A program made the translations under genes and the position numbers. Below, one piece after another: positions 1 to 7,676 of a stretch of DNA of 20,543 bases. The DNA is taken from contig CALGGH010000088.1 in assembly GCA_937916415.1 (NCBI GenBank), forward strand, positions 1 through 20,543. The letters run 5' to 3'. The notes beneath the pieces were generated by a model. The model worked only from the letters and a program-made list of their open reading frames with translations, was not told where the DNA came from and made no database searches. Numbering within the stretch: position 1 is the first letter of the stretch; every line of letters starts with the position of its first letter. The stretch comes from an uncultured Lachnospiraceae bacterium (lineage in GTDB: Bacteria > Bacillota > Clostridia > Lachnospirales > Lachnospiraceae).

Positions 1-122
1 CCTTCGCCTCGTATCTGACAACAATCTGGCATTTTAACTCAAAGAGTCATTGAAACGCTACACTAGGAAGTTAAGAGATAAGTTATCGTTTTTGATGACA
101 TTGTAATAAATATCAAGCATGG

Positions 123-161
123 AATTGCAATATTGCTATTTTCTTTTTTGATATTGCAATT
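123..161. promoter_or_regulatory. Inverted-repeat operator candidate for the HTH-ATPase gene
   Basis: Perfect 11-bp inverted repeat: AATTGCAATAT at 123-133 and ATATTGCAATT at 151-161, centres 28 bp apart. The right arm lies inside the -35/-10 spacer of the promoter at 148-175. A related half-site, AATTGCGAT, follows at 173-181 over the -10 and start region. The downstream protein carries an N-terminal HTH domain, so autorepression is a natural inference. Binding itself is not shown. Confidence 0.5.
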
Positions 162-175
162 TTGTATGTTATAAT
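148..175 (+). promoter_or_regulatory. Sigma-70-type promoter with extended -10
   Basis: The -35 box is TTGATA (148-153). After a 16-bp spacer comes a consensus TATAAT (170-175), preceded by TG at 167-168, which makes an extended -10. A ribosome site (AGAAGGAG, about 183-190) and the ATG at 199 follow. This is the clearest promoter in the window, and it is overlapped by the inverted repeat at 123-161. Confidence 0.75.
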
Positions 176-198
176 TGCGATAAGAAGGAGTCATTCTT

Positions 199-2076
199 AT
201 GCAATATTCCATAATTAGCAAGCTGCAAAATAGAAAAAAAGAACTGAATCTAACATACGAGCAGATTTCTCAGAAGTCAGGATTGCCACTTAGTACAGTT
301 CAAAAGGTGCTGGGAGGTAAAATTGATTCGCCTCGTGAATCGACAATTGCAGCCCTGGAAGACGTCCTTTCCGGATCATTTGCGCAAACAGATGAGCGCA
401 GGGAGATTTCAATTGGCAATCAGGATTTTGCCGCGATTATAGAAAACGCTTATTTTTATGTGGATAAAACGGAATTTATCAGGAACTGGTGGGAGAGCGG
501 CGATGTTGTAACTCTTATTACCAGGCCCAGGAGATTTGGCAAAACACTTAATCTGAGCATGATGGATTATTTTTTTTCCAACAAACATCAGAATGGAGTG
601 AAACTGTTTAAAAATCTAGCCATATGGAAATACCGTGATTATCACGGGCTTGTCAACCAATATCCTGTTATTTTTTTGAGTTTCGCTTCTGTCAAGGGAA
701 CATCTTTTGAAACAGCAAGGCAGCAGATCATTCAGCAGATAGTTGGACTATACAGGAACCGCAGCCATATTCTTGAAGCACCTTTTATCACAGACATGGA
801 CAGAAAGTTTTGGGACATGGTCAGCTTTGACATGTCTGATGCTACAGCTACTGATGCAATAAGGTTCCTGTGCGAGCTGCTGAGCAAATTCTATGAGAAA
901 AAGGTTTTGATCTTTTTGGATGAATATGACGCTCCGATTCAGGAAGCTTTTGTAGATGGCTTTTGGAGTGAGATGACAGGATTTGTGCGTAATCTTTTTA
1001 ACGCTACCTTTAAGACCAATCAATATCTTGAGAGGGCAATTTTAACTGGTATTACCAGAATTAGCAAGGAATCAATTTTCTCTGATCTCAACAACTTAAA
1101 AGTGGATGCCATAACCAATGCCAGATATGAAAATGATTTTGGGTTTACTGAGAGCGAAGTAAGAGAAGCGCTCATCAGGTATGGAAAGGAGTCTTCGTTC
1201 CCGGAAATAAAAAGATGGTATGACGGCTTTAGAATTGGATCTGCATCTGATATTTACAATCCCTGGTCCGTTACGTGGTATCTGGATTCTGGAAAACTTG
1301 ATGATTATTGGGCTAATACCAGTGAGAACTCTTTAGTTGACAAACTGATAAAGGAAAGCGGGGCAAACGTAAAAACTGCTGTAGAGAGTCTGCTAAAGGG
1401 AGAGGCTGTTGAGGCTTTGATCGATGATGAAATAGTTTTTAATCTCATAGATAAAAACGAATCAGGGATATTTAGCCTTTTGCTTGCTGCAGGGTATCTC
1501 AAGGTTGTGGATGTTCTGCAGGATCAGGGTGTCAGGAAAAAATACAGTGTATCTCTAACAAATCTGGAAGTTAAGCATACCTTTGATGATATGATAAAGC
1601 GTTGGTTTGAGGGCGATAACGTAAGATACAATGATTTTATCAAGGCTCTTTTGCAAAACGACGTGAAGTACATGAATAGATTCATGAATGACATAGCGCT
1701 TAATACCTTTTCCGTATTTGATGTTGGAAAAACGGCTTCAGAAAAACATGAACCGGAAAGATTTTATCATGGCTTTGTTCTGGGGCTGATGGTGGATCTT
1801 GCGGATAGATACCTCATAACCTCCAATCGAGAGAGCGGCTTTGGAAGGTATGATGTATGTCTTGAGCCTAAGGCAAAGAGTGATCCGGCATATGTAATTG
1901 AGTTCAAGGTTCATGATCCTGATGATGAAAAGGATCTTCAGGCAACGGTTAAGAAGGCACTTAAACAGATTGAAGAGAAAGATTATGATGCTGATCTGAT
2001 ATCAAGAGGTATCAGTAAGGATAGAATATTCCATTATGGATTTGCTTTTGAAGGGAAAAAAGCATTAATCGGGTAG
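199..2076 (+). CDS. HTH-AAA ATPase with C-terminal PD-(D/E)XK nuclease-like domain
   Basis: 625-residue protein. Residues about 1-57 form an XRE/Cro-type helix-turn-helix (QISQKSGLPLSTVQKVLGG). Residues about 70-300 match the AAA-ATPase-like family usually paired with a DUF1703/PDDEXK_9 domain: a P-loop variant RPRRFGKT (109-116) and a Walker B strand LIFLDEYDAP (about 237-246). The C-terminus has a PD-(D/E)XK core, with D in YDVCLEP and an E-x-K motif in VIEFKV (about 550-570). Such proteins are abundant and often multicopy in anaerobic gut bacteria. Their role is not settled; defence or mobile-element association has been suspected. The HTH fusion and the self-overlapping operator suggest autoregulation. 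The gene is visibly AT-richer than the operon downstream, hinting at separate acquisition. It stands alone, with an abrupt gene scar downstream. Family call is firm; function is open. Confidence 0.85.
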   Translation: MQYSIISKLQNRKKELNLTYEQISQKSGLPLSTVQKVLGGKIDSPRESTIAALEDVLSGSFAQTDERREISIGNQDFAAIIENAYFYVDKTEFIRNWWESGDVVTLITRPRRFGKTLNLSMMDYFFSNKHQNGVKLFKNLAIWKYRDYHGLVNQYPVIFLSFASVKGTSFETARQQIIQQIVGLYRNRSHILEAPFITDMDRKFWDMVSFDMSDATATDAIRFLCELLSKFYEKKVLIFLDEYDAPIQEAFVDGFWSEMTGFVRNLFNATFKTNQYLERAILTGITRISKESIFSDLNNLKVDAITNARYENDFGFTESEVREALIRYGKESSFPEIKRWYDGFRIGSASDIYNPWSVTWYLDSGKLDDYWANTSENSLVDKLIKESGANVKTAVESLLKGEAVEALIDDEIVFNLIDKNESGIFSLLLAAGYLKVVDVLQDQGVRKKYSVSLTNLEVKHTFDDMIKRWFEGDNVRYNDFIKALLQNDVKYMNRFMNDIALNTFSVFDVGKTASEKHEPERFYHGFVLGLMVDLADRYLITSNRESGFGRYDVCLEPKAKSDPAYVIEFKVHDPDDEKDLQATVKKALKQIEEKDYDADLISRGISKDRIFHYGFAFEGKKALIG

Positions 2077-2084
2077 AATCTTGC

Positions 2085-2250
2085 AAAAGCAGCGAATACA
2101 GCTCATCCTTCCGCATAGCGTCCCTTTCTCCGGCAGCTCCGGCAAATTCTTTACTGCAGATTCGTACGCCGCCTTCGCTGACACAACCCGTTCCTGAGCT
2201 TTCCGGATCTTCTCATCCAACACATCCGAGCTTAGCCTTGTGAAACGCAA
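2085..2250 (-). pseudogene. Remnant of a small coiled-coil protein (N-terminal part, frameshifted)
   Basis: The minus strand reads a helical charged stretch containing LDEKIRKAQERVVSAKAAYE, then SAVKNLPEL, ending near 2134. A shift of frame at about 2128-2131 then gives ERDAMRKDELYSLLLQDS, the natural continuation for this kind of small lysine/glutamate-rich coiled-coil protein seen in Lachnospiraceae. The frame runs into the 3' end of the ATPase gene without a sensible C-terminus, and only a TTG at 2250 offers a start. Frameshift, truncation and lack of a ribosome site indicate a dead gene. The family identification comes from general resemblance only. Confidence 0.45.
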
Positions 2251-2389
2251 GGAACTGGATGATAAGAAAGTGCTTCAGGCATATCATTCCGGTCAGAAAA
2301 CGGCAGATGAGATCATAGCGTTCATACAGTCCGGAAATGAGGATGAAGAACCCAAAAGACCTGCTAAACGGACGTATAAGAGGCGTTGA
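2240..2389 (+). pseudogene. Remnant of a small coiled-coil protein (C-terminal part)
   Basis: Open plus-strand frame reading VKRKELDDKKVLQAYHSGQK, followed by TADEIIAFIQSG and a basic tail ending KRTYKRR before a TGA at 2387-2389. It resembles the C-terminal half of the same kind of small coiled-coil protein found in opposite orientation at 2085-2250. It has no start codon with a ribosome site; the nearest in-frame GTG is at 2240. The two fragments abut head to head, so either one gene suffered a partial inversion or two paralogues were truncated against each other. Confidence 0.4.
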
Positions 2390-2453
2390 GGGTTAAAAAT
2401 CCCAGGAAGTCAAGATGGAAAGAACGACTATGCAAAACTTGCTCGACTTGTTG

Positions 2454-2459
2454 TATAAT
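2454..2459 (+). promoter_or_regulatory. -10 box of probable uronate-operon promoter
   Basis: A consensus TATAAT lies 137 bp before the eda start. No good -35 is present; TGCAAA at 2431-2436 is the best element, at 17 bp spacing. A weak -35 fits an activator-dependent or weak promoter. A strong palindrome at 2470-2507 begins just after the expected transcription start. No other promoter-like sequence was seen before the operon. Confidence 0.4.
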
Positions 2460-2469
2460 TTGCAATTCG

Positions 2470-2507
2470 GTACCCTTTTTGTGGTTATTATGCCACAAAA
2501 GGGGTAC
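2470..2507. promoter_or_regulatory. Large palindrome at predicted transcript start of uronate operon
   Basis: Arms GTACCCTTTTTGTGG (2470-2484) and CCACAAAAGGGGTAC (2493-2507) pair over 15 bp with one mismatch, which becomes a wobble in RNA, around an 8-nt loop TTATTATG. The position just downstream of the -10 box fits a repressor operator or a 5' leader hairpin. There is no T-run right after it, so it is not an obvious terminator. A leftover of a small mobile element is the alternative. Confidence 0.55.
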
Positions 2508-2595
2508 ATTTATTTTAGGTAGGATTTTATCCGCATACGGGGCCGGCATCAGGATCGCAGATCACCGTACCGGTCCGATGAAAAGGGGGTACAGA

Positions 2596-3555
2596 ATGAA
2601 CGAATTATTACAGCAAATCCATGACATCGGCATCGTGCCGGTCATAGCGATCGATGACGCGAGCAAGGCCGTTCCGCTGGCCAGGGCGCTGGTGGCAGGC
2701 GGACTGCCCGCTGCGGAGGTCACCTTCCGTACGGCGGCAGCCGAGGACGCGATCAGGGCCATCGTCAGGGAAGTGCCCGAGATGGTCGTTGGCGCAGGAA
2801 CCGTGCTCACCAGGGATCAGGCGGACCGCGCGATAGACGCGGGCGTAAGCTTCGTGGTAAGCCCCGGCTTCAATCCCGAGATCACCAAATACGTGCTCGA
2901 CAAGGGCGTATGCATGCTGCCCGGCACGGCTACGGCGGGCGAGATGGAGCAGGCCATGGCACTCGGCCTTGAGGCCGTCAAGTTTTTCCCCGCGGAGCAG
3001 AACGGCGGCATCGACAAGCTGAAGGCCCTGGCAGGCCCCTACAAGACACTCAGGTGGATGCCCACCGGCGGAGTAAATACCAATAACCTGGCTAATTACA
3101 TGAGCTTTCATCAGATACTTGCATGCGGCGGCACCTGGATGGTCAAAAAGGACCTCATCGAAGGCGGGAAGTGGGACGAGATCACTGCCATCTGCAAGGA
3201 GGCGGTCAGGAACATGCTCGGCTGCGAACTCAGGCACATAGGGATCAACACCTCCGGTGAGGATGAGACCGCGGACCTGGCAGGATGCCTCTGCAAGCTC
3301 TTTGACCTGGAGTACAAGCCCGGCAACAGCTCGATCTTCGCGGGCAAGCCTTTTGAAGTGATGAAGCCCGGCGGAAAGGGAACCCACGGCCACATAGCGC
3401 TGGCCGTCAATGACGTCGACAGGGCCATTTATCACTTCGGCAGGGCGGGCGCCACGTTTGACGAGAGCACCAGGACCGCTGACGAAAAGGGAACCAAGTT
3501 CATATACCTGAATGGTGAATTTGGCGGATTTGCGATACATCTCATTAGGAAATAA
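2596..3555 (+). CDS. eda: KDPG/KHG aldolase with C-terminal VOC-like domain
   Basis: Cleaves 2-keto-3-deoxy-6-phosphogluconate to pyruvate and glyceraldehyde-3-phosphate, the last step of hexuronate breakdown. Residues 1-205 are a class I aldolase TIM barrel: general-base region E41 in AEVTFRT, GAGTVL (66-71) and Schiff-base K129 in AVKFFPAE. Classical Eda is about 210 residues; this one has 319. The extra part (about 211-319) has a glyoxalase/VOC layout, with H214 in RHIGIN, H266 in GHIALAV and H315 near the end (GGFAIHL). The fusion is known in Lachnospiraceae Eda annotations, but I know of no role for the extra domain. The start at 2596 is preferred over ATG 2578 because AAAAGGGGG lies 7 bases before it and the aldolase starts MNELLQQI. 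It is first in the operon, 53 bases before kdgK. Confidence 0.92.
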   Translation: MNELLQQIHDIGIVPVIAIDDASKAVPLARALVAGGLPAAEVTFRTAAAEDAIRAIVREVPEMVVGAGTVLTRDQADRAIDAGVSFVVSPGFNPEITKYVLDKGVCMLPGTATAGEMEQAMALGLEAVKFFPAEQNGGIDKLKALAGPYKTLRWMPTGGVNTNNLANYMSFHQILACGGTWMVKKDLIEGGKWDEITAICKEAVRNMLGCELRHIGINTSGEDETADLAGCLCKLFDLEYKPGNSSIFAGKPFEVMKPGGKGTHGHIALAVNDVDRAIYHFGRAGATFDESTRTADEKGTKFIYLNGEFGGFAIHLIRK

Positions 3556-3608
3556 CAGGCGGCATGATTCGCCGTGCTCATAATGATTGTCATTCATAGG
3601 AGGTAAAC

Positions 3609-4631
3609 ATGGGAAAGGTAGTTACTTTTGGAGAGATAATGCTGAGGCTTGCGCCCAACGGTTATTACAGGTTCTTTCAGGATGACCAGCTGCAGGCGAC
3701 CTTTGGAGGCGGCGAGGCCAACGTGAGCGTGTCACTGGCCAATTACGGGCTTGATTCCGTATACGTAACCAAGCTTCCGGCGCATGCGATCGGACAGGCC
3801 GCCGTCAACAGCCTCAGGTATTTTGGAGTGGACACAAGCTTCATCGCCAGGGGCGGTGACAGGGTAGGCATATATTTCCTTGAAAAGGGAGCTTCACAGA
3901 GGGGCAGCGTGTGCATCTACGACAGGGCGCATTCGGCCATCCAGGAAGCATCCGCTTCTGACTTCGACTGGGACAAGATCTTCGAGGGAGCCGACTGGTT
4001 CCACTTCACGGGCATCACTCCCGCCCTTGGACAGAACCTGGCTGACATCTGCCTGGAGGCGTGCAAGGCCGCTCACGCACACGGCGTCAAGATCAGCTGT
4101 GACTTAAACTACCGCGGCAAGCTCTGGACCAGGGATGAGGCCCGTGCGGCCATGACCAGGCTCTGCGAGTACGTGGACGTGTGCATCTCCAACGAGGAGG
4201 ATGCCAAGGACGTGTTCGGCATCGAGGCAGAGGATACCGACGTCACCGGCGGCAAACTCAATACCGAGGGCTACAAGTCGGTGGCCAGGCAGCTGGCTGA
4301 CAGGTTTAATTTTGAAAAGGTGGCCATTACCTTACGTACCTCCATTTCCGCCAATGACAATGACTGGCAGGGCATGCTCTATGACGGTCAGGATTATTGC
4401 TTCTCCAAGCAGTATCACCTGCGCATCGTTGACAGGGTCGGCGGCGGCGACAGCTTCGGCGGCGGCCTGATCTATGCCCTGGTCAACAACTATTCGACGC
4501 AGGATGCGATCGAGTTTGCGGTAGCCGCTTCGGCTCTTAAACACTCCATCGAGGGTGACTTCAACCGTGTGACGGTAGCAGAGGTTCAGAAGCTGGCCGG
4601 CGGAGACGCTTCGGGTCGTGTACAGAGATAA
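3609..4631 (+). CDS. kdgK: 2-keto-3-deoxygluconate kinase (PfkB family)
   Basis: Phosphorylates 2-keto-3-deoxygluconate with ATP to give KDPG, the substrate of the adjacent aldolase. It is a 340-residue ribokinase/PfkB-fold protein. The N-terminus has the sugar-binding strand and glycine motif FGGGEANVSVSLANYG (32-47). The C-terminal anion-hole and catalytic motif RVGGGDSFGGG (276-286) supplies the general base D281; GGGD in place of the commoner GAGD is usual in Firmicute KdgK-type kinases. A strong ribosome site (AGGAGGT) precedes ATG 3609. The stop overlaps the first base of an upstream ATG of uxaC, so the two are translationally linked. Another PfkB sugar kinase is possible by fold, but the pathway context fixes the call. 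Confidence 0.92.
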   Translation: MGKVVTFGEIMLRLAPNGYYRFFQDDQLQATFGGGEANVSVSLANYGLDSVYVTKLPAHAIGQAAVNSLRYFGVDTSFIARGGDRVGIYFLEKGASQRGSVCIYDRAHSAIQEASASDFDWDKIFEGADWFHFTGITPALGQNLADICLEACKAAHAHGVKISCDLNYRGKLWTRDEARAAMTRLCEYVDVCISNEEDAKDVFGIEAEDTDVTGGKLNTEGYKSVARQLADRFNFEKVAITLRTSISANDNDWQGMLYDGQDYCFSKQYHLRIVDRVGGGDSFGGGLIYALVNNYSTQDAIEFAVAASALKHSIEGDFNRVTVAEVQKLAGGDASGRVQR

Positions 4632-4642
4632 TGGAGAGAACT

Positions 4643-6076
4643 ATGAAGAAATTTTTAGATGAGGATTTTATACTCGGAAATGACACAGCAAAACATCTTT
4701 TCCATGATTATTCGGAGAAACTGCCAATAATTGACTACCACTGTCACATATCGCCTCAGGAGATCTATGAGGACAGGCGGTTCGAGAGCCTCGGCGACGT
4801 ATGGTTCGGAGGCAGGCAGCCTGACGGGCATTATTTCGGAGACCATTACAAATGGCGCCTGATGCGCTCTAACGGCATGACCGAGGAGCAGGTGACCGGC
4901 AGGAATGACGAGCTTGGCAGGTTCAAGGGCTTCGCCGACACGCTGACGCTGGCTATCGGCAATCCGATGTATCACTGGTGCAACTTGGAGCTCAAGAAAT
5001 ATTTCGGCGTAAAGGAGCCCTTAAATCCCGACAATGCCGAGGCGATATGGAACAAGTGCAACGACATGCTGGAGAACGACCCTAACCTCACGGTCAGGGG
5101 ACTGATCCGTCAGAGCAACGTGGCATACGTCGGCACGACTGACGATCCGATAGATTCGCTCGAGTGGCATGAAAAGATCGCGGCAGATGATCATATAGAT
5201 TTCATGGTCAGGCCTTCCTTCAGGCCTGATAAGGCCATCAACATCACCAAGGCCGGCTTTAGGGAATATATCGGGGCCCTGGCTCATGCGGTCGGCAGGG
5301 ATTCGCTTGACAGCGCCCGGGACGTGATCGACGCGCTGACCGATCGCATCGAATACTTTGCGAAGCATGGCTGCGTTGCATCCGATCACGGCCTTGACTA
5401 CGTTCCTTTCCGCAAGGGAACAATGGAGATTGCCGATGAGGCATTTAAGAAGGTCATGGCCGGAGGAGAGATCAGCATCGAAGAGGCAGAGGTTTATCAG
5501 ACGCAGCTGCTGATAGCCATCGGAAAGGCTTATCACAAGCACAATATCGCCATGGAACTGCATTATTCCTGCCTGCGCAACATGAACGAGAGGATGTTTG
5601 AGCTCGAGGGACCGGATACCGGATTTGACATGATCTCGCAGAACGCCTGCGGCGGATCGATCGCGGAGCTGCTGTCAGAGCTTGACAAGACGAACGAACT
5701 GCCCAAGACCATACTCTTTTCGCTCAATCCTGCTGACAACGAGCAGATCGGAACCATACTCGGAGTATTCCAGTCTCCCGAGGTTCCCGGCAAGATCCAG
5801 CACGGCCCCGCATGGTGGTTCAACGACACCAGGTCGGGCATGGAGAATCAGATGAAGTCCCTGGCCAACTTAGGACTGCTGGGCAACTTCATCGGCATGC
5901 TGACCGACTCACGATCATTTCTCTCATATACCAGGCATGATTACTTCAGGCGCATCATGTGCAACCTGATCGGAGAGTGGGTTGAAAACGGAGAGTATCC
6001 TAATGACGACGCTGCATTAAAGAGGATCGTCGAGGGCATCTCCTATTACAATGCAAAGAGGTACTTTGGCCTGTAA
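4643..6076 (+). CDS. uxaC: Uronate isomerase (glucuronate/galacturonate isomerase)
   Basis: Interconverts D-glucuronate with D-fructuronate and D-galacturonate with D-tagaturonate, the entry step of the pathway. The 477-residue protein belongs to the amidohydrolase superfamily: MKKFLDEDFILGNDTAKHLF at the N-terminus, the HxH signature in IIDYHCHISPQEI (H33, H35), and conserved blocks around AMELHYSC and GNFIGMLTDSRSFLSYTRHDYFRR near the C-terminus, the last typical of UxaC. Start choice: an in-frame ATG at 4631 overlaps the kdgK stop, but GGAGAG at 4633-4638 is well placed only for ATG 4643, and the family starts at this MKKF position. Length matches the family (about 470). Confidence 0.95.
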   Translation: MKKFLDEDFILGNDTAKHLFHDYSEKLPIIDYHCHISPQEIYEDRRFESLGDVWFGGRQPDGHYFGDHYKWRLMRSNGMTEEQVTGRNDELGRFKGFADTLTLAIGNPMYHWCNLELKKYFGVKEPLNPDNAEAIWNKCNDMLENDPNLTVRGLIRQSNVAYVGTTDDPIDSLEWHEKIAADDHIDFMVRPSFRPDKAINITKAGFREYIGALAHAVGRDSLDSARDVIDALTDRIEYFAKHGCVASDHGLDYVPFRKGTMEIADEAFKKVMAGGEISIEEAEVYQTQLLIAIGKAYHKHNIAMELHYSCLRNMNERMFELEGPDTGFDMISQNACGGSIAELLSELDKTNELPKTILFSLNPADNEQIGTILGVFQSPEVPGKIQHGPAWWFNDTRSGMENQMKSLANLGLLGNFIGMLTDSRSFLSYTRHDYFRRIMCNLIGEWVENGEYPNDDAALKRIVEGISYYNAKRYFGL

Positions 6077-6102
6077 GGCGTTATTTAGTGGAGGCGATCA
6101 TA

Positions 6103-7596
6103 ATGGATAAATTAAGTTACAAAACATTGGAAGCACAGGGCTATGACGGATATCTCCTGAAGGAGGCTCCCGAGCGCGTGCTGCAGTTCGGCGAGGGAAA
6201 TTTCCTTCGCGCATTCGTGGATTATTTTCTGGACCTGATGAATGAGCGCGCAGGCTTTGATTCCAAGGTAGTGCTCTGCCAGCCCATAGGACAGGGACTT
6301 GCGGACATGATCAATGATCAGGACGGCCTGTACACCCTTTTCCTCAGGGGCCAGGAGAACGGCCGGAAGGTCAGCAGCAAGCGCGTGATCTCCTGCGTGT
6401 CCAGGTGCTTAAACCCTTACGCGCAGTTCGATGAATTCCTGGCATGTGCCGCCAATCCTGACCTCAGGTTCATCGTGAGCAACACCACGGAGGCAGGCAT
6501 CGCATACGATCCCGCCTGTCAGCCGGATGACAAGCCGGCGTCAAGCTTCCCCGGCAAGCTCACTCAGCTGCTGCATGCACGCTTTAACAACAAGCTGCCC
6601 GGATTCATCATCCTTTCATGCGAGCTGATCGACCGCAACGGCGACGAGCTGCTGAAGTGCGTGAACCGGTACTCAGATCAGTGGGGTCTTTCCGCTGAAT
6701 TCAAGAAATGGGTGGCAGAGGAAAACGTGTTCTGCTCCACGCTCGTGGACAGGATCGTGCCCGGTTATCCGAGGGCAGAGGCTGCCTCCATCTGCGAGGA
6801 ACTCGGCTATCAGGACAACATCATCGATACCGGTGAGGTATTCGGCGCATGGGTCATCGAGGGACCTCAGTCCATCAAGGATGAATTCCCGGTTGAAAAG
6901 GCAGGGCTCCCCATCCTCGTGGTTGATAACGTTGATCCGTACAAAAAGCGCAAGGTCCGCATCTTAAACGGCGCGCACACGTCCATGATCATGGGCGCAT
7001 ACCTCGCAGGTCAGGACATCGTCAGGGACTGCATGAAGGATGACGTGATCAGGGGCTACATGAACAAGGCCCTCTATGATGAGATCATTCCCGTGCTTAC
7101 GGGCCTCGACCAAAAGGACAAGGAGGACTTCGCGGCAGCCGTTACCGACAGGTTCGCGAATCCCTTCATCGATCACGAGCTACTGAGCATTTCGCTCAAT
7201 TCCGCTTCCAAGTGGAAGGCCAGGGTAATGCCCACCGTGATCGAATACCATGAGCAGAAAAAGACCCTTCCGCCGGTACTGACGTTCTCGTTCGCCGCAT
7301 TCCTGAGCTTCTATCATCTCGGAGCGGAGCTTAAGGACGGTGCGCTCGTGGCCACCCGCCGGACTGCAGATGGCAGCAATGAGTTCCTGATCAAGGACGA
7401 CGGCTGGGTGCTCGATGCTTTCCTGGCGCTTAAGGATGCCACCGATGACGAGCTGGCTGATGCCATCATCGGAAATGAAAAAATGTGGGACGACTCGCTT
7501 AATAACCTTCCCGGATTCGCCGATGCCGTCAAGGCAGATCTGAAAGCCATCCGTGAAAAGGGCATGTATGAGGCCATGAAGGCAGTTCAGCAGTAA
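6103..7596 (+). CDS. uxaB: Tagaturonate reductase (altronate oxidoreductase)
   Basis: Reduces D-tagaturonate to D-altronate with NADH. The 497-residue protein is in the polyol-specific long-chain (mannitol) dehydrogenase family. The N-terminal dinucleotide-binding segment VLQFGEGNFLRAF is at about 26-38, and the family K-x4-N-x2-H catalytic pattern appears as KVRILNGAH near residue 285. UxaB is favoured over fructuronate reductase (UxuB) because the segments VSNTTEAGI and FFRNLVDRIVPGYP-like (here VFCSTLVDRIVPGYP) are UxaB-style, and the next gene is the altronate, not mannonate, dehydratase. ATG 6103 is chosen over GTG 6088 because the GGAGG site at 6090-6094 serves it. 26 bases separate it from uxaC. 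Confidence 0.92.
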   Translation: MDKLSYKTLEAQGYDGYLLKEAPERVLQFGEGNFLRAFVDYFLDLMNERAGFDSKVVLCQPIGQGLADMINDQDGLYTLFLRGQENGRKVSSKRVISCVSRCLNPYAQFDEFLACAANPDLRFIVSNTTEAGIAYDPACQPDDKPASSFPGKLTQLLHARFNNKLPGFIILSCELIDRNGDELLKCVNRYSDQWGLSAEFKKWVAEENVFCSTLVDRIVPGYPRAEAASICEELGYQDNIIDTGEVFGAWVIEGPQSIKDEFPVEKAGLPILVVDNVDPYKKRKVRILNGAHTSMIMGAYLAGQDIVRDCMKDDVIRGYMNKALYDEIIPVLTGLDQKDKEDFAAAVTDRFANPFIDHELLSISLNSASKWKARVMPTVIEYHEQKKTLPPVLTFSFAAFLSFYHLGAELKDGALVATRRTADGSNEFLIKDDGWVLDAFLALKDATDDELADAIIGNEKMWDDSLNNLPGFADAVKADLKAIREKGMYEAMKAVQQ

Positions 7597-7676
7597 TTTC
7601 GGGTAGAAACGTCATCCAGGGCAGAGCCGCATCGCGGCGGCTGCGCAGGATACCCCGACCATAGAAAGAGAAACGC
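7597..7676 (+). other. uxaB-uxaA spacer with small GC hairpin
   Basis: The longest gap in the operon (80 bases). It holds a short perfect hairpin GCCGC-ATC-GCGGC (7626-7638) in a GC-rich stretch, with no T-run. uxaA has only a weak purine-rich ribosome site (GAAAGAG). The hairpin may tune processing or relative expression; it is too weak to call a terminator. Confidence 0.3.

Noticed and set aside
2608..3597. 329-codon minus-strand frame opposite eda
   Set aside because: Antisense shadow of a GC-rich gene; the plus-strand frame encodes a recognisable aldolase.
7626..7638. Terminator between uxaB and uxaA
   Set aside because: The stem is only five pairs, there is no T-run, and uxaA is needed in the same pathway.
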